A stretch of 5,476 nucleotides of DNA from JBEKVE01 sp049514335 (GTDB taxonomy: Bacteria > Actinomycetota > Acidimicrobiia > Acidimicrobiales > UBA8190). The translations under genes and the position numbers were made by a program. Below the pieces are notes generated by a model. That model had not been told where the DNA came from. It ran no database searches and saw only the letters and a program-made list of their open reading frames with translations. Shown here piece after piece: positions 1 through 5,476 of the stretch. Within the stretch, counting starts at the first letter, position 1; each line of letters begins with the position of its first letter. The stretch is from NCBI GenBank assembly GCA_049514335.1, contig JBEKVE010000205.1:1-5476 (forward strand), read 5' to 3'.

Positions 1-1244
1 TGGCCCGCCTCGATCTGCCGGACCAGGCCGAGGGCGTTGTCGATGGTGATGGCATAGCCCTGCCCGGCCCCGGACTGCACGCCGAAGCCCTGGCTCTGGC
101 CCACCGACGCCGCTGTGGTCATCCCCACCACCTGGCCCGACGTGTCGACCACGGGGCCGCCGGAGTCACCGGGTTGGATGGGGGCGTCGATTTGGACGAG
201 CCCGTGTAGCGTCTCGGACGCCTCGCCCGGGTCGCCGGCGGTGATGGACTGGTCGAGGGCGGTGACCGCACCGGCCACGGCGCTGGGGGTGCCCCCCTGG
301 CCCAGGGCGTTGCCGATGGCCACGATCGACTGCCCCACGGAAAGCGAGTCGGCGTTGCCGGTGGTGACGGTGGCGAGCCCTGTCGCCCCCTGGAGCTGGA
401 CGAGGGCCACGTCGTCGGTGACCGAGTAGCCCACCACGGTGGCGTGGTAGCTCGGGCCCGTTCCGTCCACCTGGGCTTCGATGGTCGAGGCGTTCTCGAT
501 GACGTGGTTGTTGGTGAGCACGAGGCCCGAGGGGGTGAGCACCATGCCGGTGCCCGCCGCGCCGTCCCCGCCCACCAGGGTGGTGTTGATGTCGACCAGG
601 CCGGGGTCCACGCCCGCCGCGATGGCGGCGGCGTCGATGCCGGCCGACGCGCCGGTCGAGCCTTGTGCCGAGCCCGGCGTGGTGGTGCCGGGCACCGTCG
701 GAAGGGAGCCTTGCGAGGGGAGCGTGTCAGGCGTGGTCCCGCCGGAGGGGCCGCCGAACTGCGGGACCGTGCCCGACGGCGACGGGCCCGAGGCCGCCGG
801 GCTGACGGCCGTGGTCGAGGCCAAGGCGGCGGACAGCGCAGCCACGGTGAACAGAAGGAGGGCGGCCACGCCCCACGCCACGGTGGCATTGCGGGCCAGG
901 CGTCCGAGCGAGACCCGTCGCGCCGGGGGCGGGGAGGAGGCACCGGGAGCCGGCCACGGGGCCCACCCCCTCCCCGGCGGCGGCGGCCACGGGTGCGTGG
1001 CTGCGGTGGGGTCGGGGGAGGGCCAGTGTCCCGTCGGGGGGGCGGGCTGGGCAGGCTGAGCCGGCCACTGCCCCGTCGTCGGATCGGGCTGTGCCGACCA
1101 CAGGGGCGGGGCCCCGCCGCCGCCGGGGACCGGGGCGGTGGGCGTTGCCCACCATCCCTCGCCCTCGATGGGGCCGGGGGCCGGGGGGACGGCTCCGCCG
1201 GGTGCCGGGTCGTGTCGTCCGGTGCTGTCGTCTGCGTCTTCCAC
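1..1244 (-). CDS. Membrane-anchored HtrA/S1C-like trypsin-fold serine protease (C-terminus outside window)
   Basis: This is a probable envelope serine protease that would cleave misfolded or specific exported proteins outside the membrane. Residues 1-118 are a Pro/Trp/Gly-rich cytoplasmic tail. A basic stretch (PARRVSLGRLARN) precedes one hydrophobic segment at about 122-142, which would act as an uncleaved signal anchor. A Ser/Thr/Pro/Gly linker follows to about 215. The catalytic domain begins around DINTTLVG (218) and shows the full triad: His247 in LTNNHVIE, Asp278 in TDDVALVQL, and Ser361 in QPGDSGGPVV. The open frame continues through YAITIDNALGLVRQIEAG to the window edge. In actinobacterial relatives a PDZ domain usually follows, but none is visible here. 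The GTG at 1244 is the only common start codon between the catalytic frame and the upstream in-frame TGA (minus-strand bases just after the TTGACA-containing repeat). No strong ribosome binding site precedes it. The gene is divergent from the ABC permease. Family assignment is firm; substrate and exact start are not. Confidence 0.93.
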   Translation of the reverse strand, partial: MEDADDSTGRHDPAPGGAVPPAPGPIEGEGWWATPTAPVPGGGGAPPLWSAQPDPTTGQWPAQPAQPAPPTGHWPSPDPTAATHPWPPPPGRGWAPWPAPGASSPPPARRVSLGRLARNATVAWGVAALLLFTVAALSAALASTTAVSPAASGPSPSGTVPQFGGPSGGTTPDTLPSQGSLPTVPGTTTPGSAQGSTGASAGIDAAAIAAGVDPGLVDINTTLVGGDGAAGTGMVLTPSGLVLTNNHVIENASTIEAQVDGTGPSYHATVVGYSVTDDVALVQLQGATGLATVTTGNADSLSVGQSIVAIGNALGQGGTPSAVAGAVTALDQSITAGDPGEASETLHGLVQIDAPIQPGDSGGPVVDTSGQVVGMTTAASVGQSQGFGVQSGAGQGYAITIDNALGLVRQIEAG

Positions 1245-1354
1245 ATCACCAGCCTGCCGGTCGAATCTGTGGATCAGCTTTCGGATGCTGTGGCTTGCCT
1301 GTCAAGGGGGTCGCCCCTCGCTTCTCAGGGGATTGACAGGATGGGGTGGCAAAG
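1245..1354. promoter_or_regulatory. Divergent intergenic control region between protease and ABC permease
   Basis: Roughly 100 bases separate the two divergent starts, so promoters for both genes should lie here or inside their first codons. TTGACA matches a consensus -35 element on each strand: minus-strand copy at 1300-1305 and plus-strand copy at 1333-1338, facing away from each other. The minus-strand copy sits well placed, 56 bases before the protease GTG. However, 17 bases downstream of it the sequence reads GAAAGC, which is not a convincing -10 element. The plus-strand copy is too close to the permease starts at 1346 and 1355 to drive them, and would fit only if translation begins near 1430. 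The control role follows from gene arrangement. The specific promoter elements are uncertain. Confidence 0.5.
1298..1340. repeat. Perfect 8-bp inverted repeat with nested G/C blocks
   Basis: CCTGTCAA (1298-1305) and TTGACAGG (1333-1340) are exact reverse complements 27 bases apart. The interior holds GGGGG (1306-1310), CCCC (1314-1317) and GGGG (1328-1331), so the C-block can pair with either G-block. As DNA, this could be a two-half-site operator for the divergent genes. As RNA, it would form a hairpin whose right arm contains the AGG just before the first possible permease start. The repeat itself is read directly; its role is inferred. Confidence 0.75.
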
Positions 1355-3319
1355 ATGTCGGATCAAGAAGGCGTCGGCGCGCCCCCGGGGGCCCGGCGCG
1401 GCACCAACCAGGAGAAGAAGGCCAAGTCCATGGTGGCGATGCGGTACGTCTGGCACGAGCTGGTGCGTCGTTGGAGCCGGACGCTGGTCACGGCGTTGGG
1501 GCTGGCGGCAGGTGTGGGCCTCGTGATGGGGATCATCGGTGTCTCCAACGGGCTGTCCAACGCCCAGAGCAAGGTCCTGTCTCCGCTGTCGTCGGTGGGC
1601 ACCGACATCGTGGTGGAGCGCACCGTCGGCGTGGCCACCACCACCGCTTCCACCACATCGTCCACCACCACGACCACGACGGCGCCAGGCGGGCGTTTCG
1701 GCGGCGGCGGCGGTGGTGGGGGCGGGTTCTTCTCGGCTCGCTCGGGGAGCGCCGGCCTCAACGCCGGTGACGCCACCGCCCTCGACGACAACAATTCCGC
1801 CGTCATCACCGACCTGGCCAAGCTGGGCCCGGCGGGCACGCAGTTCACCTATGACTTCTTCGTGCCGGGCACGCTCATCACCTTCCCCCAGGTCGCGGTC
1901 AACGACGTGGCCAAGATCAAGGGCGTGGAGGCGGCCGTGCCGGCGCTGTCGCTGCAGGCGTTGCACGAATCGGGCACCGTGCCCACCGTCACCGACACGG
2001 TGACCACCGGAGGCCAGACCATCACCCAGCAGGCGCGTCCCGCGCCGCCAACCGCGGCGGAGGAGACCCAGATCGAGCAGTGCCTGCAATCGAGCGGCAC
2101 CCTTCCCTCCACGTCGTCCCCGACCACCACGGCGCCCACCACGACCGTCCCCGCCTCGGGCAACTCAGGCACGGGGCCGACGAAGGGCACGGGGGGGACG
2201 GGCGGCCTCGGCGGTGGGGCCGGGGCCTTCGGCGGTGCCGGCGGCGGCGGTGGGGCCACGTTCCGCGCCGGCTTCGGCGGGGCGCTGCTCAAGTGCCTGC
2301 CGGAACGCTTCCAGCAGTACGAGGAGCAGGTGGTCGTGCCCCAGCAGACCATCACGCGGGTGCTCAACCCGCCCACCACCGACACCGCCACCAAGAGCTA
2401 CACCGTGGCCGGGATCGATCCTCAGAACACGACCTCGGGGCTCATCACCAAGGCCCAGCTCGTGTCGGGCACGTGGTTCACGGCCAAGCCCGCCGACGAG
2501 ATCCTGGTCAGCACGGCCTACGCCAGCACCAACAAGATCAAAGTGGGACAGACCCTCACCATCGACAAGGCCAACTACGACGTCGTCGGCCTGGTGAACC
2601 CCACCCTGACCGGTGACACCTCGGACATCTACTTCGACCTCGCCACGTTGCAGTCCTCCGCCTCGCAGGGCTCGCGTGTCAACGAGGTGCTGGTCAAGGT
2701 GGCCAAGTCCTCCGACGTGAGCACGGTGGCGGCCGCCATCAAGAAGGACCTTCCCGGGGCCACGGTGCTCACCTCCAAGCAGCTCGCCGGACAGGTGAAC
2801 GGCAGCCTGGCCAACGCCAAGAAGCTCGCTTCGGACCTGGGCGTGGCGCTCGGGATCATCATCCTCATCGCCGCCCTGCTCATCGCCGCCCTGCTCACCT
2901 TGTCGAGCATCGCCAAGCGGGTGCGCGAGATCGGCACGCTGCGGGCCATCGGCTGGTCGCGCGGACGTGTGGTGCGCCAGATCCTGGCCGAGATGCTCGG
3001 CATCGGCATCGTGGGCGCCGCCCTCGGGATCCTGGTGGGCCTGGGGGTGTGCGCGCTGGTGAACGCCTTCGGGCCCTCGCTCACCTACACCACCACGGGG
3101 GTGCAGGTGGGGTCGTCGAGCGCCAGCGGCCTGCTGGCGGCCGCCAACAACGTTCCGGCCGCACTGGCCAAGTCGGTCAAGCTGCACACCTCGATCTCGG
3201 CCCTGACGGTGGTGGTGGCGGCGGTCATCGCCATCGTGGGCGGTCTTCTGGCCGGCCTGGTCGGGGCGTGGCGGGCGTCCCGGCTGTCGCCGGTGTCGGC
3301 CCTGCGGGACCTCGGATGA
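1355..3319 (+). CDS. MacB/FtsX-type ABC transporter permease with enlarged extracytoplasmic domain
   Basis: This is the membrane subunit of a type VII (MacB/LolCDE-like) ABC transporter. Such proteins couple cytoplasmic ATP hydrolysis to movements of an outer domain rather than pumping solutes across the bilayer. Counting from the GTG at 1346, TM1 spans about 47-68 (LGLAAGVGLVMGIIGVS). A MacB periplasmic-core region of some 420 residues follows, with the usual late motif KVGQTLTIDKANYDVVGLV near 399-417. The FtsX region has TMs at about 497-520, 547-575 and 617-641, the coupling stretch VREIGTLRAIGWSRGRVV after TM2, and a terminal RASRLSPVSALRDLG. MacB core domains are normally near 230 residues; here Thr/Gly-rich inserts enlarge it. 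Starts at GTG 1346 (AGGA upstream), ATG 1355 (GGTGG upstream) and ATG 1430 (GAAGG at 1417-1421) are all possible. ATG 1430 or 1439 would give the short N-terminus typical of the family. The ATPase gene follows immediately. The transported substrate is unknown. Confidence 0.93.
   Translation: MSDQEGVGAPPGARRGTNQEKKAKSMVAMRYVWHELVRRWSRTLVTALGLAAGVGLVMGIIGVSNGLSNAQSKVLSPLSSVGTDIVVERTVGVATTTASTTSSTTTTTTAPGGRFGGGGGGGGGFFSARSGSAGLNAGDATALDDNNSAVITDLAKLGPAGTQFTYDFFVPGTLITFPQVAVNDVAKIKGVEAAVPALSLQALHESGTVPTVTDTVTTGGQTITQQARPAPPTAAEETQIEQCLQSSGTLPSTSSPTTTAPTTTVPASGNSGTGPTKGTGGTGGLGGGAGAFGGAGGGGGATFRAGFGGALLKCLPERFQQYEEQVVVPQQTITRVLNPPTTDTATKSYTVAGIDPQNTTSGLITKAQLVSGTWFTAKPADEILVSTAYASTNKIKVGQTLTIDKANYDVVGLVNPTLTGDTSDIYFDLATLQSSASQGSRVNEVLVKVAKSSDVSTVAAAIKKDLPGATVLTSKQLAGQVNGSLANAKKLASDLGVALGIIILIAALLIAALLTLSSIAKRVREIGTLRAIGWSRGRVVRQILAEMLGIGIVGAALGILVGLGVCALVNAFGPSLTYTTTGVQVGSSSASGLLAAANNVPAALAKSVKLHTSISALTVVVAAVIAIVGGLLAGLVGAWRASRLSPVSALRDLG
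1637..1738 (+). repeat. Coding low-complexity tract: poly-Thr/Ser then poly-Gly in permease
   Basis: About 34 residues shortly after TM1 are almost wholly Thr/Ser (about residues 98-112) followed by Gly (119-127, nine in a row) and ending in FFSARSG. The DNA is built from imperfect ACC/ACG triplets and then GGC/GGT triplets. It lies in the predicted extracytoplasmic domain, so it should be a flexible surface linker. The frame remains open across it, and the C-terminal half of the permease is intact. Confidence 0.8.
2105..2287 (+). repeat. Second coding Thr/Pro then Gly-rich tract in permease, between two cysteines
   Basis: Residues about 254-313 (numbered from GTG 1346) go from Ser/Thr/Pro-rich (TSSPTTTAPTTTVPASG) to Gly-rich (GGTGGLGGGAGAFGGAGG). 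The tract is bracketed by Cys246 in IEQCLQSSG and Cys317 in LLKCLPERF. These are the only cysteines in the outer domain; the third cysteine of the protein, Cys569, is in TM3. A disulphide closing the loop is plausible but inferred. Confidence 0.75.
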
Positions 3320-3347
3320 CGGGCACGGAGCCGGAGAGCACGCCGGC

Positions 3348-3354
3348 GGGAGGG
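3348..3354 (+). promoter_or_regulatory. Strong ribosome binding site for the ABC ATPase
   Basis: GGGAGGG ends six bases before the ATG at 3361, giving near-ideal complementarity and spacing. It supports 3361 over the in-frame ATG at 3316, which overlaps the permease stop as ATGA but has no comparable site before it. Confidence 0.65.
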
Positions 3355-3360
3355 AAGACC

Positions 3361-4086
3361 ATGGACGAGGCGGCTGCGGGCGTGGCGGTCGAGGCACCGC
3401 TCTACAGCCTGCGGGGTGTGGAGCGGCGCTACCTGCGGGGATCGAACGAGGTGGCTGCGCTGCGCGGTGTCGACATCGACATCGCCCCGGGTGAGTTCCT
3501 GTGCATCGAAGGGCCGAGCGGCTCGGGGAAGAGCACCTTGCTCCAGCTGCTGGGCGCGCTGGACACGCCGTCGGGGGGCACCATCCTCATGGACGGCAGC
3601 GAGCTCGGCCGGGCCGGCGACGCCGTGCTCACGGGCATACGGAGCAAGCGCATCGGGTTCGTGTTCCAGCAGTTCAACCTCATCCCCACGCTCAGCGCGT
3701 CGGAGAACGTGGCGCTCGCCATGGCTCCGCACCACGCCTCGCGCACCGAGCGCGACAGCCGGGCGAAGGAGCTGCTCACGCGGGTGGGTCTCGGGCACCG
3801 CCTGGAGCACCTTCCTTCACGCCTGTCGGGAGGCGAGCAGCAACGCGTGGCCATCGCCCGGGCGCTCGCCAACCAGCCCGAGGTCATCGTGGCCGACGAG
3901 CCCACCGGCAACCTCGACTCCGAGAGCGCCGGGGAGGTCCTGGGGCTGCTCGTGGAGCTGCGCCAACGTGACGGGGTGACGGTGATCATCGCCACCCACG
4001 ACCCCGAGGTGGCCCGGCACGCCACTCGTCACATCAAGCTACGCGACGGCCACATCGTCGAGGACTCCGCCTCCCCGAAGCCCTGA
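3361..4086 (+). CDS. ABC transporter ATP-binding protein, MacB/LolD family
   Basis: This 241-residue nucleotide-binding subunit should dimerise in the cytoplasm and power the permease encoded just upstream. All ABC motifs are intact: Walker A GPSGSGKST (51-59, Lys57), Q-loop VFQQFNLIPTLS (101-112), signature LSGGEQQRVAIARAL (155-169), Walker B VIVADEPTGNLD with catalytic Glu180, and H-loop ATHD with His213. The FNLIPTLSASENV and EPTGNLDSE stretches are characteristic of the MacB/LolD/FtsE group. Length is normal for a stand-alone ATPase; in true MacB this domain is fused to the permease, here it is separate. Start 3361 follows a strong ribosome binding site. An alternative ATG at 3316 would overlap the permease stop by four bases, add 15 residues and imply translational coupling. 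Both genes are very likely one operon. Family and pairing are secure; cargo is not known. Confidence 0.96.
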   Translation: MDEAAAGVAVEAPLYSLRGVERRYLRGSNEVAALRGVDIDIAPGEFLCIEGPSGSGKSTLLQLLGALDTPSGGTILMDGSELGRAGDAVLTGIRSKRIGFVFQQFNLIPTLSASENVALAMAPHHASRTERDSRAKELLTRVGLGHRLEHLPSRLSGGEQQRVAIARALANQPEVIVADEPTGNLDSESAGEVLGLLVELRQRDGVTVIIATHDPEVARHATRHIKLRDGHIVEDSASPKP

Positions 4087-4090
4087 GGCA

Positions 4091-4122
4091 CGCCGGCCGG
4101 TGGCCGGGCCCTCGGGCCGGCG
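4091..4122 (+). terminator. Weak GC-rich hairpin after the ATPase gene (possible terminator)
   Basis: CGCCGGCC (4091-4098) pairs perfectly with GGCCGGCG (4115-4122) across a 16-base loop, five bases after the ATPase stop. No T-tract follows, so it is not a classical intrinsic terminator. In DNA this GC-rich such pairings also arise by chance. The surrounding 4087-4196 spacer holds further overlapping GGCC-type inverted motifs and no convincing gene of its own. Confidence 0.3.
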
Positions 4123-4181
4123 CCAGGAGGGCCGGCTCGAGGGCCGCCGCAGGCCCGACCGGGAGGGCTTCCAAGGGCCCC

Positions 4182-4188
4182 AGGGGGG
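4182..4188 (+). promoter_or_regulatory. Possible ribosome binding site for the sensor gene
   Basis: AGGGGGG ends eight bases before GTG 4197. It is the best purine-rich match before any of the candidate starts (GTG 4197, GTG 4209, GTG 4227, ATG 4269). The ATG at 4269 is preceded by CAGCTGAACAATTCC, which lacks one. Confidence 0.4.
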
Positions 4189-4196
4189 CGTCAAGG

Positions 4197-5476
4197 GTGG
4201 CCGTCGGCGTGTCGATACCACGTCCTGTGGTCACAGATCGCATACCGGCGCGCCAGCTGAACAATTCCATGACCGGGGTGCTCCTGAGCTACGTCCGGCG
4301 CGTGCGGGGTGAGGGGGCGGTCGAGGCCGTGTTGCGCACCGCCTCGGACCACACCCCGCTGGCGGAGCTCGAGGACCCGGGCAACTGGAGCAGTTACGAG
4401 GAGACGCGCCGGCGTTTCGCCGCCGCCGCCCAGGTGCTCGAGGATCCCGGCATCGGACGGCGCGCCGGGGCCGAGCTGTTCGCCCACTACGCCGGGGCCG
4501 AGGTCATCGAGCTCCTGCGTTCGCTCGGATCGCCGGGGGCGGCCCTCGAGGTCATCGCCGAGACGGCCACCAAGCAGTCGACCGTCGTCACCATGCGCTG
4601 CGTGGACGTGACCGACACCGCTGCGCTCGTCTCCGCCATCACCCATGCGCCCATCCGCCGTGACCGGCTGTTCTGCGACTACACGACCGGTGCGCTGAGC
4701 GCCATGACCACCATCTTCGGCATGGCCGAGGCCGACGTCACCGAGGTCGAGTGCCAGCGCCGCGGCGACCGACGCTGCCTGTACCGCATGACGTGGGACC
4801 CCGACACCGCCACCGACCCGGTCGCCCGCGTCCAGTTCCTCGAGTCCCAGGTGGCGGCGTTGACCGGCAGGTTCGAAGCGCTCGAGCAGCTGGCCTCGGA
4901 GCTGGCGTCGCTGAGCGACATCGACGAGGCACTGCGCACCATCACCCGGCGGGCCGGGGTGGCGGTGTGGGCGCCGCGCTTCCTGCTGGCGGTGCAGCTG
5001 CCCGGCGAGCGCCAGCCCCGCATCCACGCCGTGGGCTTCGAGGGCGCAGAAGCAGAGCGATGGGGGGCCGAGGTGCTGGCCGTGGTACCCGACGACGCCG
5101 GGGGGACACGGCTCATCGTCGAGGTGGCGTCGGCCACGAACCGCTTCGGTCGGCTGGCCGCCTTCTACCCCGAGGGCCATCGTTTTCTCCCCGAGGAGCG
5201 CCGCCTGCTGCAGGCCTATGCCGGGCACGCCGCCGCCTCGCTCGCTACCGCCACCGCCCTGGGCGAGGCTCGGGGCCGGGCCGCCACCATCGGGGCGCTG
5301 TTCGACCTGGCCACCACGCTGTCGGAGGTGGGCAGCGTGGGCGAGGTGGCCGAGCGCCTGGCCGGGGCACTGCCCCCCGTGGTCGCCTGTGACGAGGCCT
5401 GTGTGTTCGTGTGGGACCCCGACGACGCCGTGCTGCGCTGTCTGGGCCGTAGCTCGACGATGCCCGGCGACGACAG
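4197..5476 (+). CDS. Multidomain sensory protein: V4R/HNOB-like domain, coiled coil, GAF domain(s); 3' end outside window
   Basis: This frame stays open to the right edge (426 codons) and encodes a soluble sensor with no signal peptide or membrane segment. Residues about 15-200 look like the V4R / heme-NO-binding-like fold found at the N-terminus of actinobacterial signalling proteins. It has WSSYEETRRRF (64-74), CDYTTGALSAM (160-170) and the closing Cys-Gly-Asp-Cys pattern VECQRRGDRRCLYRMTW (C186, C194). A Leu/Glu-rich coiled coil follows at about 208-240. A GAF domain covers about 240-352, ending in FLPEERRLLQAYAGHAAAS. A second GAF-like unit starts near 360 and is cut by the edge. GAF domains bind small ligands or cyclic nucleotides. 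The output module (diguanylate cyclase, kinase, phosphatase or other) cannot be seen. I see no H-NOX YxSxR motif, so heme binding should not be assumed. GTG 4197 is chosen because residues before ATG 4269 (RIPARQLNNS) look like domain sequence and a ribosome binding site precedes it. Starts at 4209, 4227 or 4269 remain possible. Confidence 0.8.
   Translation, partial: MAVGVSIPRPVVTDRIPARQLNNSMTGVLLSYVRRVRGEGAVEAVLRTASDHTPLAELEDPGNWSSYEETRRRFAAAAQVLEDPGIGRRAGAELFAHYAGAEVIELLRSLGSPGAALEVIAETATKQSTVVTMRCVDVTDTAALVSAITHAPIRRDRLFCDYTTGALSAMTTIFGMAEADVTEVECQRRGDRRCLYRMTWDPDTATDPVARVQFLESQVAALTGRFEALEQLASELASLSDIDEALRTITRRAGVAVWAPRFLLAVQLPGERQPRIHAVGFEGAEAERWGAEVLAVVPDDAGGTRLIVEVASATNRFGRLAAFYPEGHRFLPEERRLLQAYAGHAAASLATATALGEARGRAATIGALFDLATTLSEVGSVGEVAERLAGALPPVVACDEACVFVWDPDDAVLRCLGRSSTMPGDD
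4225..4236. repeat. Short palindrome CTGTG-GT-CACAG near the sensor gene start
   Basis: CTGTGGTCACAG has 5-bp arms around a 2-base centre. An overlapping hairpin, ACCAC-GTCCT-GTGGT, covers 4217-4231. If the sensor gene starts at ATG 4269, this would lie upstream and could be an operator; if it starts at GTG 4197 it is coding sequence. Chance occurrence is quite possible. Confidence 0.3.

Noticed and set aside
119..1249. Long minus-strand open frame rich in Arg/Pro overlapping the protease
   Set aside because: It is out of frame with the protein that carries the intact His-Asp-Ser triad, and its Arg/Pro/Ser-rich composition is typical of a shifted frame in very GC-rich DNA.
1300..1338. A pair of complete sigma-70 promoters based on the two TTGACA motifs
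   Set aside because: Neither TTGACA has a convincing -10 element 16-19 bases downstream, and the plus-strand copy sits too close to the early permease starts. They are kept only as -35-like motifs and arms of the inverted repeat.
1298..1340. Terminal repeat or attachment site of a mobile element
   Set aside because: The two 8-bp arms are only 27 bases apart with no transposase or integrase and no flanking target duplication visible.
444..1526. Plus-strand open frame of 360 codons antisense to the protease and running into the permease
   Set aside because: Low-complexity Arg/Gly/Ala composition, no domain motif, and overlap with two well-supported genes mark it as an antisense shadow.
2165..3397. 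410-codon minus-strand open frame across the permease and ATPase start
   Set aside because: The plus strand here encodes recognisable MacB/FtsX sequence. The antisense frame is His/Gly/Arg-rich without family features.
4087..4196. A small gene or structured RNA in the spacer
   Set aside because: No start codon with a ribosome binding site gives a sensible short protein here, and the many GGCC inverted motifs are expected in such GC-rich sequence.
4191..5228. 345-codon minus-strand open frame opposite the sensor gene
   Set aside because: The plus-strand frame gives clear V4R-like and GAF sequence with a coiled coil. The reverse frame shows no domain and reflects GC-driven absence of stop codons.

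Overview
The window is high-GC DNA (G and C dominate third codon positions throughout). It carries three protein families in the form usual for Actinomycetota: a membrane-anchored S1C serine protease with a Pro/Trp-rich cytoplasmic tail, a split MacB-type ABC exporter, and a V4R-like/GAF sensor protein. I infer a member of this phylum, possibly Acidimicrobiia or a relative, but there is no marker gene to fix the taxon.

Layout. Positions 1-1244 on the minus strand hold the first 414 codons of an HtrA-like trypsin-fold protease; its C-terminus lies beyond the left edge. A divergent intergenic region (1245-1354) follows. It carries a perfect 8-bp inverted repeat, CCTGTCAA-N27-TTGACAGG, enclosing G/C-block half-sites. 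On the plus strand, 1355-3319 encodes a MacB/FtsX-type permease with a very large extracytoplasmic domain containing two low-complexity Thr/Gly tracts and a lone pair of cysteines. Next, 3361-4086 encodes its ATPase with a complete set of ABC motifs. A GC-rich spacer (4087-4196) with a weak hairpin leads to a signalling protein (4197 to the right edge) made of a V4R/HNOB-like domain, a coiled coil, a GAF domain and the start of a second GAF domain. Its output domain lies outside the window. Both edge genes run off the window.

How the genes may work together. The permease and ATPase almost certainly form one ABC complex of the MacB/LolCDE mechanotransmission class. The divergent protease acts on the same outer face of the membrane and shares the intergenic control region, so an envelope-stress or surface-protein-handling unit is a reasonable hypothesis. 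The sensor gene may be independent or part of the same strand-wise unit. No mobile element, CRISPR array, tRNA or rRNA was seen. I found no clear evidence of a wholly new system. The least ordinary items are the intergenic palindrome and the permease's cysteine-flanked Gly/Thr insert.
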